Shown here in pieces: positions 11,268 through 21,440 of a stretch of 64,000 bases of DNA. Both the position numbers and the translations under genes were made by a program. This DNA comes from Sclerodactyla briareus (taxonomy: Eukaryota > Echinodermata > Holothuroidea > Dendrochirotida > Sclerodactylidae): contig JAODTK010001333.1 of assembly GCA_026419785.1 (NCBI GenBank), forward strand, positions 310,001 to 374,000. Reading direction: 5' to 3'. Position 1 is the first letter of the stretch, and the number at the start of each line of letters is the position of its first letter. The notes below the pieces were generated by a model. It searched no databases and was not told the origin of the DNA. It worked only from the letters and a program-made list of their open reading frames with translations.

Positions 11268-11734
11268 AAACAGACAATTGTCATCACTCCTGTGAAAACA
11301 TGAACAAAGTACACCGAACAGTTATAGGGGGCTAACCTTACTTGTGATTCGCTTTTCGGGCCGTTAATATGATTTGCGTATCCGCAGGCCCACATGGAGT
11401 GAACACGAAACACAAAAACGTTACTTTATTCTGAACAATATTAGTTCTTTATTAATACTGTGCGCAATTAGGACTTTTAATTCCCTGTGTCTTTTTAATT
11501 TCACGATTCTGTTCCTGATAGAAGGTGACTGGCAAAAAAAAACCAAAAATAAAATATGGAGAAATCAGTAGCGACCTACAGGAGGCCTATAAAAAAGGCA
11601 CGAATCGCCGCAGTTAGCCTAACATTAAAATGAAATTTTAAAATATCTTACATAAAAAATTTTAAAAAAAGGTTCCGGTAATGTTAGACCACGGAGCCTA
11701 ACTGCATAAAAAAATCCTTGAAAAACTAGTAAAA

Positions 11735-11865
11735 GCAACCATCAGAAGACAATAGTCATCCTAAAGAAAAAGGGGAAAAAACAGAACCGGCGCGGGATTT
11801 CGACACGGGCCGCGTAAGTCAACCGCTCGAGGAGCTGCACCACTATACTACGGGAAATGATCACG
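11735..11865 (-). mobile_element. SINE fragment with tRNA-like head (reverse strand)
   Basis: On the reverse strand the head has TAGTATAGTGGTGCAGC (A box type) and GTGTCGAAATCCC (a degenerate B box), followed by TTCTGTTTTTTCC. The GTCATC and GACAATAGTC words downstream tie it to the copy at 11.2 kb. It is decayed and not a tRNA gene. Confidence 0.5.
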
Positions 11866-12610
11866 TGAGTCGTAGTCTGTTGCGTTAAGTAACGGTGGCT
11901 TACAAACCGAAATCGCTGCATGTCATTTTATCCTGCAAGTTTAGTACGCTTTGCGGCATGTCATTATACTGAGTTAGTCCGATTGTTGCTTAAATGAGGT
12001 TACCATGTACAAAGTGAACCGCTTGGAATAGATATGGTTTACCACGAAAATATCGGTGCACAAGGCAAGCATGCAGCGCCGCAGATGAAGGCCTTCGCTT
12101 CAGCTAACCTCAGTTACCTCACAGGGGCTTGTGACGTTAGGTCTAAACGCATTTGTATTATACGAAAGTTTAGGCTGGGCTTACGTTTTGAGCGCAGGAA
12201 ACACTAGAAAATTGTTCTGTATATGCATAAAACTAATAATTGTTCGAAACATATGTACGACAAACTATGAATTAATTGTAACAAGGACTACAAAATTCAC
12301 AGACGGAAAGTAAATAGCAAGCGATAATCGTCGTAGAATAAATCAGAGTGCAAAACCTGGTTGCAGTTAAAACAGGTAATGGCCCCCAAATCCGGCTTTT
12401 TAGATGTGAATTATGGGCCAGAAGTTGGGAAGGTTATAGAATTGTTTACGTCGCTTGCCCACAATGTTGTCATGTGTAGCAAAGAAAGGAATGAAAATAA
12501 TCTTAGATCAAATGTATTTACATCTTTAGTAAAATGGCGATATTTCATCACGTCTAGGAATATACTTGTGGAGATAAGAAAATCATTACACATCACAGAG
12601 GAATCGCCAA

Positions 12611-12695
12611 AAGCGACTGCGTCAAGACTACATAAATGTAACCATCGCAAAACCAAAACGACTACAATACAGCGATTTCCCACATCAGCGCTCGT
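12611..12695. repeat. SINE-body-like repeat, copy 2
   Basis: Partner of 11188-11267 in the same orientation, with small indels. Confidence 0.55.
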
Positions 12696-13277
12696 AAAAT
12701 GCATCGTAAATTGATACGATTGGATAACTTGTCAGTACGTCGAGGTCCTTAATCGTGGAATCGAGCAAAGAAACAGAAAAAACAGATCGCGACACAATGA
12801 AGGTATTTGATTCTATATGAGGATACTTTGTGATTGGTAGGTAGACTGAACAACACCTATGACAGAAATATGATATTTTGAGGAAATAAACATGTGAGGA
12901 GGAGGAAATTCTGTTCGACCCATCATCGGTTTTCGCAGAGTCGAAACCATAGAATAGAAACGTTGACCTACATGAAAACTGTGGATTACATCAAGATAGG
13001 TACTGAAGTTGTTGCTTTCCTGAAGTGAGATAAACAAACTATAGTAGTAGATAACGGGAGAAATGACTCAGAGAGTCGTCATAAATAACTCAGTAGTCTT
13101 GTATAGCTTCGTGCCTGAGTTCAGTGGATTGCGAATTGAAAGCCCGGGGGCTATTCCGTAGTGCTGTTAGGCAGCTTGTCTACGCTATCCACGTATACAA
13201 GTGGCTAGCTGCGAGGAAACAGGAGTGTATTGGGTCGTGAGCAGACGTGCACCCTGGGTAATGTAGATATGGTCCTC

Positions 13278-13357
13278 ATGACCAGGGGTTACCAATGACC
13301 AGGGGTTACCAATGACCAGGGGTTACCAATGACCAGGGGTTACCACTGACCAGGGGA
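13278..13357. repeat. 17-bp minisatellite, 4.7 copies
   Basis: The unit is ATGACCAGGGGTTACCA. Units at 13278, 13295, 13312 and 13329 are essentially identical. A fifth partial unit starts at 13346 with CTGACCAGGGG. The near-identity means recent slippage or unequal exchange. It is also a place where assembly copy number may be wrong. Confidence 0.95.
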
Positions 13358-13359
13358 AT

Positions 13360-14547
13360 AAATCGCTAGAGCTAGAGATACAATACCCGTATCCTAATCT
13401 AAACACAGGACATCTACACCACCGCGTTACTACCGGATCTGTATTTAATTCAGAGAGGCAATACATATTTTAAAACTAAAGGAGGACCTAAGTTAACGAA
13501 TAAATCAATTCGGGGAGGCATCTGTATACCCACTGTCGTTAACGTTGGTTTAGGAAACTTGTGATTGAAAGGTAGAGCTCGGTATTTCTCTATAACTGAA
13601 GGTAGCCTCAGAATCCCGGGAATTACACCACAACTTTGAGCTTTCTATTTAGATATTTAGTGACCGTTTTCAACCTGAAGAGGAAGTATAAAATAGCGAC
13701 CCCACTTTAATGGAATACTGCATATTCGTTATAATATCGACGGAGCGTTAGAATTAGTTGACGCGGGACAATATAATACTCTATGGGGGATACCCTCGAA
13801 ACGACAGACTGTACAACAACCAAAAAACCCAGATTTACCGGGATGATTGAGCGTAAGAGGGTCGGCAGAGGTACATCGGCGGTGAAGTGCAATCAAACTT
13901 TGAAATATAAGTTACTATCGCCAAAGGGCGATAAGGTAATCAACAGAACGCAACATTGCGTAGTGATTCCTTGCCATCTTTTGCAACTCAATTATTTCAG
14001 ATGTCAGCTTGGATCAGACCTAGGAACCATGTGCTTTGTCTTAGCACCTATAATGCATTGTATGGAACCGGCTTCTCCATAGGAACACCATAAAATTCGG
14101 TTCATTAGTTATCGATCGTGTTATTTTTTTCTTCGGGGGCGGGGGGGGGGGGCTTTGACATCTGTAGACCTTACATAACTATGAGAAACACAAAAAGAAA
14201 AGCACAAATGATTTGATGGGAGTTAAACATAGTCATTCATAATACAGAATGTATTTCATGATATAATTTCATGCCTAGGCCTATCTAGGAGTATTTTAGA
14301 GTGTTATGGGTTTTGAATGTCGAAATGGGTCATGCGCTCTATATGGTCAGCCTACATACATGGTTCACAATGGCCCTGACATGCGCACACATGCTAAACG
14401 AGCCATCAATAAATGTGTTGTTAAGGTAAGCAGTTTAGATCCCCCCCCCCCCTCCCCCATATCATCAGAAGTGATTCAACTGCGACAATCTAAAAGATAG
14501 TCACTAGAAAGGTCATTCGACACCAAACAGTCTGTACCCCTTGATTG
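13360..14547. other. No recognisable gene; two homopolymer runs
   Basis: A G run lies near 14136-14152 and a C run near 14438-14452. No coding domain is seen. A frame at 13783-14082 has no recognisable motif. Confidence 0.4.
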
Positions 14548-15099
14548 GGCTATGTTCACATGTGATAACGCATGCGTCATCAGATCACGCAAGTGGATTC
14601 AAACTTCTTGTCAATAAGTGCATGTGAACACACGCGTCATCAAGATGCGCTTAAGTGATCTCGATCACGGGCCGTCGAATCCTCAAGATCCACCTCGCGT
14701 CATCAATCCGTCATCAAAACGGCATGCGAACGCAACGTGTGATCAAGATCACTTGTTTACAAGGCTAATGTGACGCTGTATGACGTTTGTTTACACTACT
14801 AGAATGCAACGCGGTGGCGGTAGTCTCCGGTACTAGTACACATAATCTATGTATTTGCAGTACGGTACATGCGATGGGTTGCTAGCTGGAATGCCGATTA
14901 GTTTCAACAGTTTTCTTTTATGATTTACAGAATTACAGTTACCTTTCACATCCTAATTTCATATTTCGACTAGATTCTCTGCCGTATTCGATAATTGTCG
15001 TTCAATAGTTTTTGCCTTTGTTATATTTTTTGGGCCCCATCAGTGGTACGCCGATTGTGGCGGCGTCTCTTTCTTGATACAACCTTGAGTGTCGCTTCC

Positions 15100-15750
15100 T
15101 AGTGTTTATATTGCTGCGATCAACTCATCGAGAGGAGTATTGTCTTCGCTTTCTGATTCTTCGTGTGTAGGCTCGCGTGGAAATGTGGATTTAACCAGTA
15201 ATCTCTGACATGTGGTGCTCTCTTGTAGGCAATTATCGGGCTTTTAGGAAACAGTGCGAAAAGTTCCAAGTGGACCGTATCAGCGCCAAATGCGTAGTGA
15301 GGGTTTTTGCATGTCCTGGTTCTGATATGGGATGTGATGTCAGTTTGAGCACCACCGGTGGTTTCGTGTCATTACGGGGGCAGACGTTTTTCTTTTAATT
15401 TCTTTTCTCTCGATTGGTCCGCCTAGTTGTTGAATAGGGTACATACCTTGGATTCCCCTTCGAAGAAGCCATTGAAGGTGGCTTGGGGATGAGTCGAGTT
15501 TAGATCCAAGTATTGGTAGGTTGCTGTAGGCTTGTTATAGATTTTTAGGCCTCTGGAAGGCCGTTTTGATGGAAATTGTCTCCCTTGAAAATCGTTAGAT
15601 CGAGGTATGTGTATCAAAAATTTCTGCCGTGAACTCGAAGAGTGGGTGTAATGCGTTGATACACTCTGATTGTCTGATAGGAAATTTAGCCACAAAATTA
15701 TACACCTCATGAACGGGAAAACACGGGGATCCATTAAATAAGTAAGAACT
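15100..15750 (-). pseudogene. Penelope-like retroelement reverse transcriptase C-terminal relic
   Basis: On the reverse strand, a frame over 15734-15423 contains KIYNKPTATYQYLDLNSTHP followed by a GFFEGES-type block. This is the pattern at the end of the reverse transcriptase of Penelope-like elements (KPT..QYL...S.HP......GE). About 130 bases further, in another frame, comes FPKSPIIAYKRAPHVRDY, which matches the conserved 'P..A.RR.P.L.D' block that precedes the endonuclease domain. Stops and frame changes lie between these pieces, so the gene is dead. No GIY-YIG endonuclease could be found downstream and no polymerase active site upstream. The copy lies within the TIR element at 14548-16009. 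Confidence 0.65.
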
Positions 15751-15879
15751 GATACGTTTCACCCGCAACTGCTACCGCTTTGACGGAAATTGGCTCCATG
15801 GAGTAAAAACCACATTAGAAGCAGCAGAAGTACAAAAAGTATTATAAACCCCTCGGTCCTTCGTTCCGCTCGCCCTGCC

Positions 15880-15899
15880 TGATGACGGGCGCGTCATCA
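15880..15899. repeat. Perfect 8-4-8 palindrome TGATGACG/CGTCATCA
   Basis: Perfect arms flank GGCG. An identical-armed copy is at 15975-15994 with spacer TGTG. Each arm contains TGACG, the half-site of the CREB/ATF motif. In transposons such subterminal palindromes are usually transposase-binding sites. Confidence 0.8.
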
Positions 15900-16009
15900 G
15901 GATCACGCAGTCGTAATCATATGTGAACAGAATCTGTGATGACCACGGGTGACCTCGATGGGTGGATTATGGTCTGATGACGTGTGCGTCATCACGTGTG
16001 AACACAGGC

Positions 16010-16980
16010 AATCACTCAACCAAACCAAAACCAATAAACCCCATGTTTATTAACAGACAGATCATCGAGCCCTATTTACATGACTGGTCTGTGTAACAAT
16101 TCCTGCCAGGACTAAGCCCTGCACCCCACCTCCCTATGATGATAAAAACTGTCAATTTGTTGATCTATCTAATTAGACAGGAAGTTAAAGGATATCTTGT
16201 AGACTGTCGATCAAATAAGGGTATAGCTCTCCTAGTGGATTTTGAAAGAAGTAGGGCCCCTGCACCAGGAGGGGCAACAGAAAAAAATACCACCCTAACC
16301 TAACAAGCGGGGAAGGGAGGGGTTGGGGGTATTGGGTTTTTTTGGAGAGTGGCACTGTGCGGTCAATTTAACTTCTTTTTCTAGAAAAATGGGGCAAGTC
16401 TTGAAATATGGGGTTGAACAGGGTGTTTTTCAGTGAGAATGGAACCAGGCTCCATTTTGTGAGAACATGAAATTTAGTGTATAATTTCCCAACATGTATG
16501 AACGTTTTTCGCAGCTCATGGGCGCCAAAACAGCTGCCCACGGGGCCAGCTAAAATCACCCTTGGGGTTGAGGGTTGGGAAGTACACGTTCGCCGGACCT
16601 CATATGACATGTCCTATGGTATATACTTTTTCGAGAGACATAAATTACCAACAAGCAATCAATATTTTTCTTAAATGAGATGTTAACATCTAAGCAATCA
16701 GATCAGATTTTTTTTACTTTACTACTTCAAATGTTATTATATTGAATCAACAACTTCATTTGTCAACGGCATGGCGAGTATGCGTATGGCCATTCTTATC
16801 TATATATTTCCGTGCACGCAATAACTTAACTAAACGTAGCGGGGGCATGAAGACACCCTCAGCAGAGGCCGTTTCACCTTGCTATAGCAACTGGGATCAA
16901 CTGGAGCGTCTGATAGAAGTAGTCAGTGCAATTGACTTATTGGTTCTTGAAACAAGATGAGTTGTTGTCACCAAAAGAAT
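16010..16980. other. No recognisable gene or element
   Basis: Short frames on both strands around 16370-16670 carry no known motif. Confidence 0.4.
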
Positions 16981-16984
16981 GACC

Positions 16985-17165
16985 CCAGCACAGGTCATCA
17001 GTTCGAATGAAGTCAAAAGGTCAAATGAGGTCAAGTAGGTCATCAGATGTTGTTTGCATAGACCAAATTCCCCATTATCACCAACCCCCTGAAATGTTCC
17101 TTTGTGGAGATATATGAAAATCACTTAGTGACCTTGAATGACCTTGATCTGACACTGGCAAAAAT
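16985..17165 (-). repeat. TGACC/AGGTCA-rich repeat fragment
   Basis: The words AGGTCA, AAGTCA and TGACCTTGAATGACCTT are scattered through about 180 bases. The exact run AGGTCA-aatg-AGGTCA-agt-AGGTCA sits at 17018-17042. It resembles the family arrayed at 8822-9235 but in the opposite orientation. A weaker echo (TGACCTCGCACGACCTTC) lies at about 17251. Confidence 0.55.
17018..17042 (+). promoter_or_regulatory. AGGTCA triple half-site (DR4 plus DR3 spacing)
   Basis: Exact AGGTCA words are at 17018-17023, 17028-17033 and 17037-17042, with spacers of 4 and 3 bases. This fits nuclear-receptor direct-repeat sites in form. There is no adjacent gene to support a regulatory role. Confidence 0.3.
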
Positions 17166-17386
17166 AGAGTTCTTCCTCCTCAAATATGCAACACACACAA
17201 AAGATTACACCAGTTATCGTGCGGAATGCTTTCTAAAGATTGATCCCTTCTGACCTCGCACGACCTTCAATTGTTATCAAAAACAATAGAAGTCTTCCCT
17301 CACACGGGGACACCTATCTACCAACGAAGTACTTGATACATGCTTGCGTTCTTAGATATCGCGTGGAAACTAATCCGGTCCAAGCG

Positions 17387-17430
17387 TCACACACGCGCGC
17401 ACACACACACACTACACACGCACACGCACG
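17387..17430. repeat. CA-type microsatellite
   Basis: Alternating CA/CG dinucleotides with a few interruptions. Confidence 0.9.
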
Positions 17431-18199
17431 AACATGACTGCATAGATTTCCTTTTGGCTTCGCCAAGAATAAAAAATTGAATGACACAATAATGTCTGAC
17501 AGTGATATTAACAGAGCACATCTAGTATAACAGATACCGTTTAATAATGGGATGATTGGGTAGAAATGACACTTGGAATGTATCATCACCATCAAATAAA
17601 TGTTTAGTCTTAACAGAGCGCCACATCAAATGGCGAGGAGCAAGAATATAATGACCGTTTTTTCTCTTCATAAAAAACGGGTCCACTTTGCTAGTTTGGG
17701 GAACACAATGAGTAGGGGCGACGTTACGCTCATATGAGACACTGTGAGACAATTTCAGTTCCATTCCACGATTGATTGCCAGAGATTATCCCCAGACCAT
17801 TCTAGATATGTTCGCAATTTGTAAGGGTTAGACGTGAGTTTCACTTCTTCTTCTTTTCATCGATAACCCCGATATTTAGACAGTTTTGACTTCAAACTTG
17901 GTTCTTTCAATCCCTCACCTCCTCTCTTCTAACCTTTCCTTTGACCTTCCAGTATGCCCACGGGGGTATGTCATGCTAATCGCCTCTGCGAATGGAAGTG
18001 ACACGCACCTGTACGCACGAACTCCCCAACACCTTCTGTCTAAGCGAGCCCCTAGCTATGCATCATTAGCCAAATTATTCTCATTCGTGTTAACTGTTAT
18101 GATATCGAAGAGGCAGACGATGACCAAGAAAAATGCTGCCATAATTTTGTTGTTTTTAGCTGCGGGAAGGCAGCTCTACAAGTCCTCATGTCGCTCGTC

Positions 18200-18250
18200 A
18201 GTTCGTTTTTCGTTAGTTCCGTTCGTTCGTTGGTTCGTCCATTCTGTTCG
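18200..18250. repeat. Degenerate GTTC microsatellite
   Basis: Repeated GTTCGTT words, about ten imperfect units. Confidence 0.75.
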
Positions 18251-19545
18251 TTACATTCACTCATAATTTCTGAACCGTACATGCGATAGGTTGAAACTTG
18301 GTGGGTGGATGAAGCTTGATACTGGCTAGCTTCGATACATTAATGTTCGATGGGGTATTAGTTTTAATTTAATCCAAGTAATTACCCCAATTTCAACTTT
18401 ATCTTGAGCCTCTATGGACCAGACAAGTCTTTGTTTACAGTACTCCATCCTCTGCTGAGCAGTGTTACCTCTGTCAGAAGGTCCAGTTCTGCAGAATAGT
18501 TGACAATAAAACCTATGTCCAGGGGGGGGTGATTTGTCTTCATGACGGTAGCCCTAGTTTACATTAGACCCTGCCTCCACAGGATTTGTTTACATTACAT
18601 CTCGGTCCAATTCCTCAGTGGTGACCGAGAATTGGGGGCTTGCGCCTCCTCCCCCCCCCCCACCTAAATGCTGTTGGGTTTAATGGTAACTTGTGGAGTG
18701 GTTCAACTATAACTATGAGTGTCAACAATGTTAGATATTCATTTCTGTGGGAAGCGTGTTCACTGTCACTGGTTAAGGCTTAGGAATGGCATAGTGAAGT
18801 GTGGATAGCAAAGATTAGGCTAATGTGGTAGACATGTCAAGTCATTCATGGGTTATGATGAGGTCAGTCGAGTCGTGAATGTGAACAAACAAGAAAGGTG
18901 AAATGGCGAAAAAATGCATTGTATTCGCCACCGAGATTTGCTGTCCGCCCAGCTACCAGGCCGTTCCGACTTGCACTTGTGTAAGATATTCTTATGCGGT
19001 AAGACCTGACCCGAGGACTTATTGTCGAATTTATACGATCTATACAATTTCGAATTTTCCACCAGCCCGCTGAATTGCGGAGCAAAACTCAAGTGGATTA
19101 CTCATTTAATACATACTGTCTCAATTCTCAAATCAATTTGAGAACAAAAGTTACTTATGACATACGATATCATCGCTGAATATTTCCGAATCGGAACTTT
19201 TGTCCTATGGATTCAACTCGAGATGGGATGATTAACGAAATAGTCGAAACAGGGTGAAAAAGTTGGAAGTAGAACAGGTGGGAAAACTTCGGTCGGCTGC
19301 TATTTTATCAAGATGAGGACATTCCAAGAGAGAAACATCAAGATTAATTTATCAGCCATTCTTTAGCACGACAAACAGATCTTCACACATCTCACACTAG
19401 AGGTTTACCGAGATCTATAACTACCAGGCCCGACAATCCAACGCTACGGCCATATGCTGATTCTGACGTGGTGCGTAGTTAAAAAAGGCATGTACGAGCG
19501 GTTTGCATCGTCTCAGACGCGCTACCTGAAAATGTCCCCGGAAAG

Positions 19546-19750
19546 AGTAACACAGAATGTAGTTGATCAAACAATTCAACGCACGAAATGTAGATCCGCG
19601 TGTTCAGTCCGTGTCCAGGGGAATTCTGCCTCAAATTGTCTCTGGTAGAGTAGCACATACCGTAGATGGTCAAACACTTCAACGCGCATAAAGGTGATCG
19701 GTGTGTCAGTACGGGTGGGTCCAGGGGCCATTTCAATTGCTTCAAATATG
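19546..19750. repeat. Two-unit tandem repeat of about 102 bp
   Basis: Units start at 19546 and 19648. Both open with AGAGTARCACA, pass through GTAGNTGRTCAAACA-TTCAACGC, a GTGTYAGT-type block and GTCCAGGGG, and close with TTCA-ATTG. Identity is about 70 percent, so the duplication is old. Confidence 0.7.
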
Positions 19751-21315
19751 CACGCGTTGCCTCTGCAGCTTAATATAATAGCTCCATGATAGCTACACAC
19801 TGGGTAGATTTTCTAACGAACACCAAAATATTGTAGTTTTTCCTTCGTCTTTTTTCTTTTCCTCTTGAGCGTCGGCCGTTCATTATTAATAATTTTATCA
19901 CACAACTTCCCGCAACATTTTTTCGCAAAACTGAAATAAACCTCGTTTGCTAATTGATAATTGGCAACACTGGCCATACGTACTAAGTGCTGGATTTAAA
20001 CGTTGTGGTTTGTTGAGAAATTATTACATGACTAATTCCACCAGTATTGGGTGATCAGCATGCATGAGCGACTTGAACGGGGAAAGGTTGGGAGTATGCG
20101 GTCACTTTCTGACAATGTTTCAATTCTTCGTGCATCGTCAAATGCGATGATATAGACATGGTGGCCAGGGGAGACATCTTGGGGAGGGAGTGAGGGGGTA
20201 GGCCGCACAGAGTAAGTGGTGTCAGATTATTCGGATTATTAACTACTGACAAAGTTTTCTTGCACTTATTGCTACTCAAATATCAACATTCTATTCAATT
20301 AGGGCGACTTGTCCGGAACTGCTCGCAAAGCGCAGTAATTTCGTTGTTCTGTTATAGGCCGTGTGAAAATTAAAAGAATAACCACACTCAAGAGAGTCGA
20401 GGCCTCGGAGGAGGCTAGGCCCCGAATACCACAGGAAGGATGCGCAGAGGCGCAGCCCCTTTTTGAAGTCAGGGACAACTGTTATGTACAGATGCACGGG
20501 GATAGTGAATGTGGATAGATGGTGAATGTGGGTGTGAGGCCACTTGTACGCATCGTGGAAACACGCATGGCCGAAACTAGCCCATCTTGGGAATACATCG
20601 AGGCTCCACAAAGGCGCTGCCCGAGTGAGTCCTCCGAAGTGCCCCTATGGTAATACGTCTCTTATTATCTAAGAGAAGAAAGCCGAGTCAACGGCAATAC
20701 TGACGTTCTATAGACTACTCTCAACTATTTTTTTTTTTTTTTACTGGGCCTGTTGCTTCATGCATGTTCCCTCCCTCCACATATGATGATAAGCAAAAAC
20801 GAATTGGAAAGGAATATACTTAATATGAATGCAACGGGAATTCCTCGTTCCGTTTCATCATTCGATCACTTTGCAATACTTCATAATTTCTAATTTAAAT
20901 ATTTCACAAAAAATAGTAGGTGTAATTGCGCAATATTTGTTACTTACATGTATCTCACAGAATATATGATTGCAACCGAAGCTATAAAAGCATACTTCGT
21001 TCGAAACTGAAAAAAAAGACGCGTTGTCAAATTGACATATTTCCCTCCACGTATTAATAGCAGCTACAGAGGGCGATATAATGCCATTTGAGAATGAACG
21101 CAGTATTCAACACTCCAAATATCCATATGACTGTAACACTATTAATCGGAGACAATTGTGAAGGCGCCCCTGGCGCTGATGGACATACTCGAAATGAGAT
21201 TTCAAATGGCTGCTGAACGTTGACGATGGGTTCTTACTCAAGATGAGAGGAATGAGGAAATGGCCTCGGGTTGAGGCTACAATCGATCGAAAGAAGGAAA
21301 TTATAGACTAACTTT
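19750..21315. other. No recognisable gene; one T run
   Basis: A 16-17 base T run lies at about 20730. Nothing else is identified. Confidence 0.4.
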
Positions 21316-21319
21316 CAAA

Positions 21320-21440
21320 GTTGAGTTCAATCGCAGGAAGTACTAAACGTACTAATACTTTGGTTAATTGCTGGGATAACATACCCTCGGATAGCCTACT
21401 GTACCAATCGAGAAATCGCTGTCTTGGTTTGTCGAAGAAC
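21320..21440. repeat. Diverged dispersed repeat, pair with 7000-7110 (copy 2)
   Basis: Same order of landmarks as the first copy, with a small insertion before ACCAATCGA. Confidence 0.45.

Larger units (their letters stand above)
14548..16009. mobile_element. DNA transposon with terminal inverted repeats and palindromic subterminal motifs
   Basis: The left end GGCTATGTTCACATGTGAT and the reverse complement of the right end GCCTGTGTTCACACGTGAT continue as matching inverted repeats for about 40 bases, through CGTCATCAGAYC. Both ends contain the palindrome TGATRACG-N4-CGTCATCA (14563-14582 with one mismatch, 15975-15994 exact, and another exact copy at 15880-15899). Further CGTCATCA words crowd the left 250 bases. 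No clean target-site duplication could be assigned, because flanking GATT/AATC may be part of the repeat. The interior contains a Penelope-like relic, presumably a nested insertion, and no transposase I can identify. The superfamily is unresolved. Confidence 0.6.
17165..19540. other. No recognisable gene; simple repeats only
   Basis: The stretch contains the CA-type and GTTC-type simple repeats listed separately, and G or C runs at about 18522 and 18648. No coding domain is seen. Confidence 0.4.

Noticed and set aside
13278-13357. CRISPR-like or iteron array
   Set aside because: The 17-bp units are directly adjacent with no spacers. It is a minisatellite.
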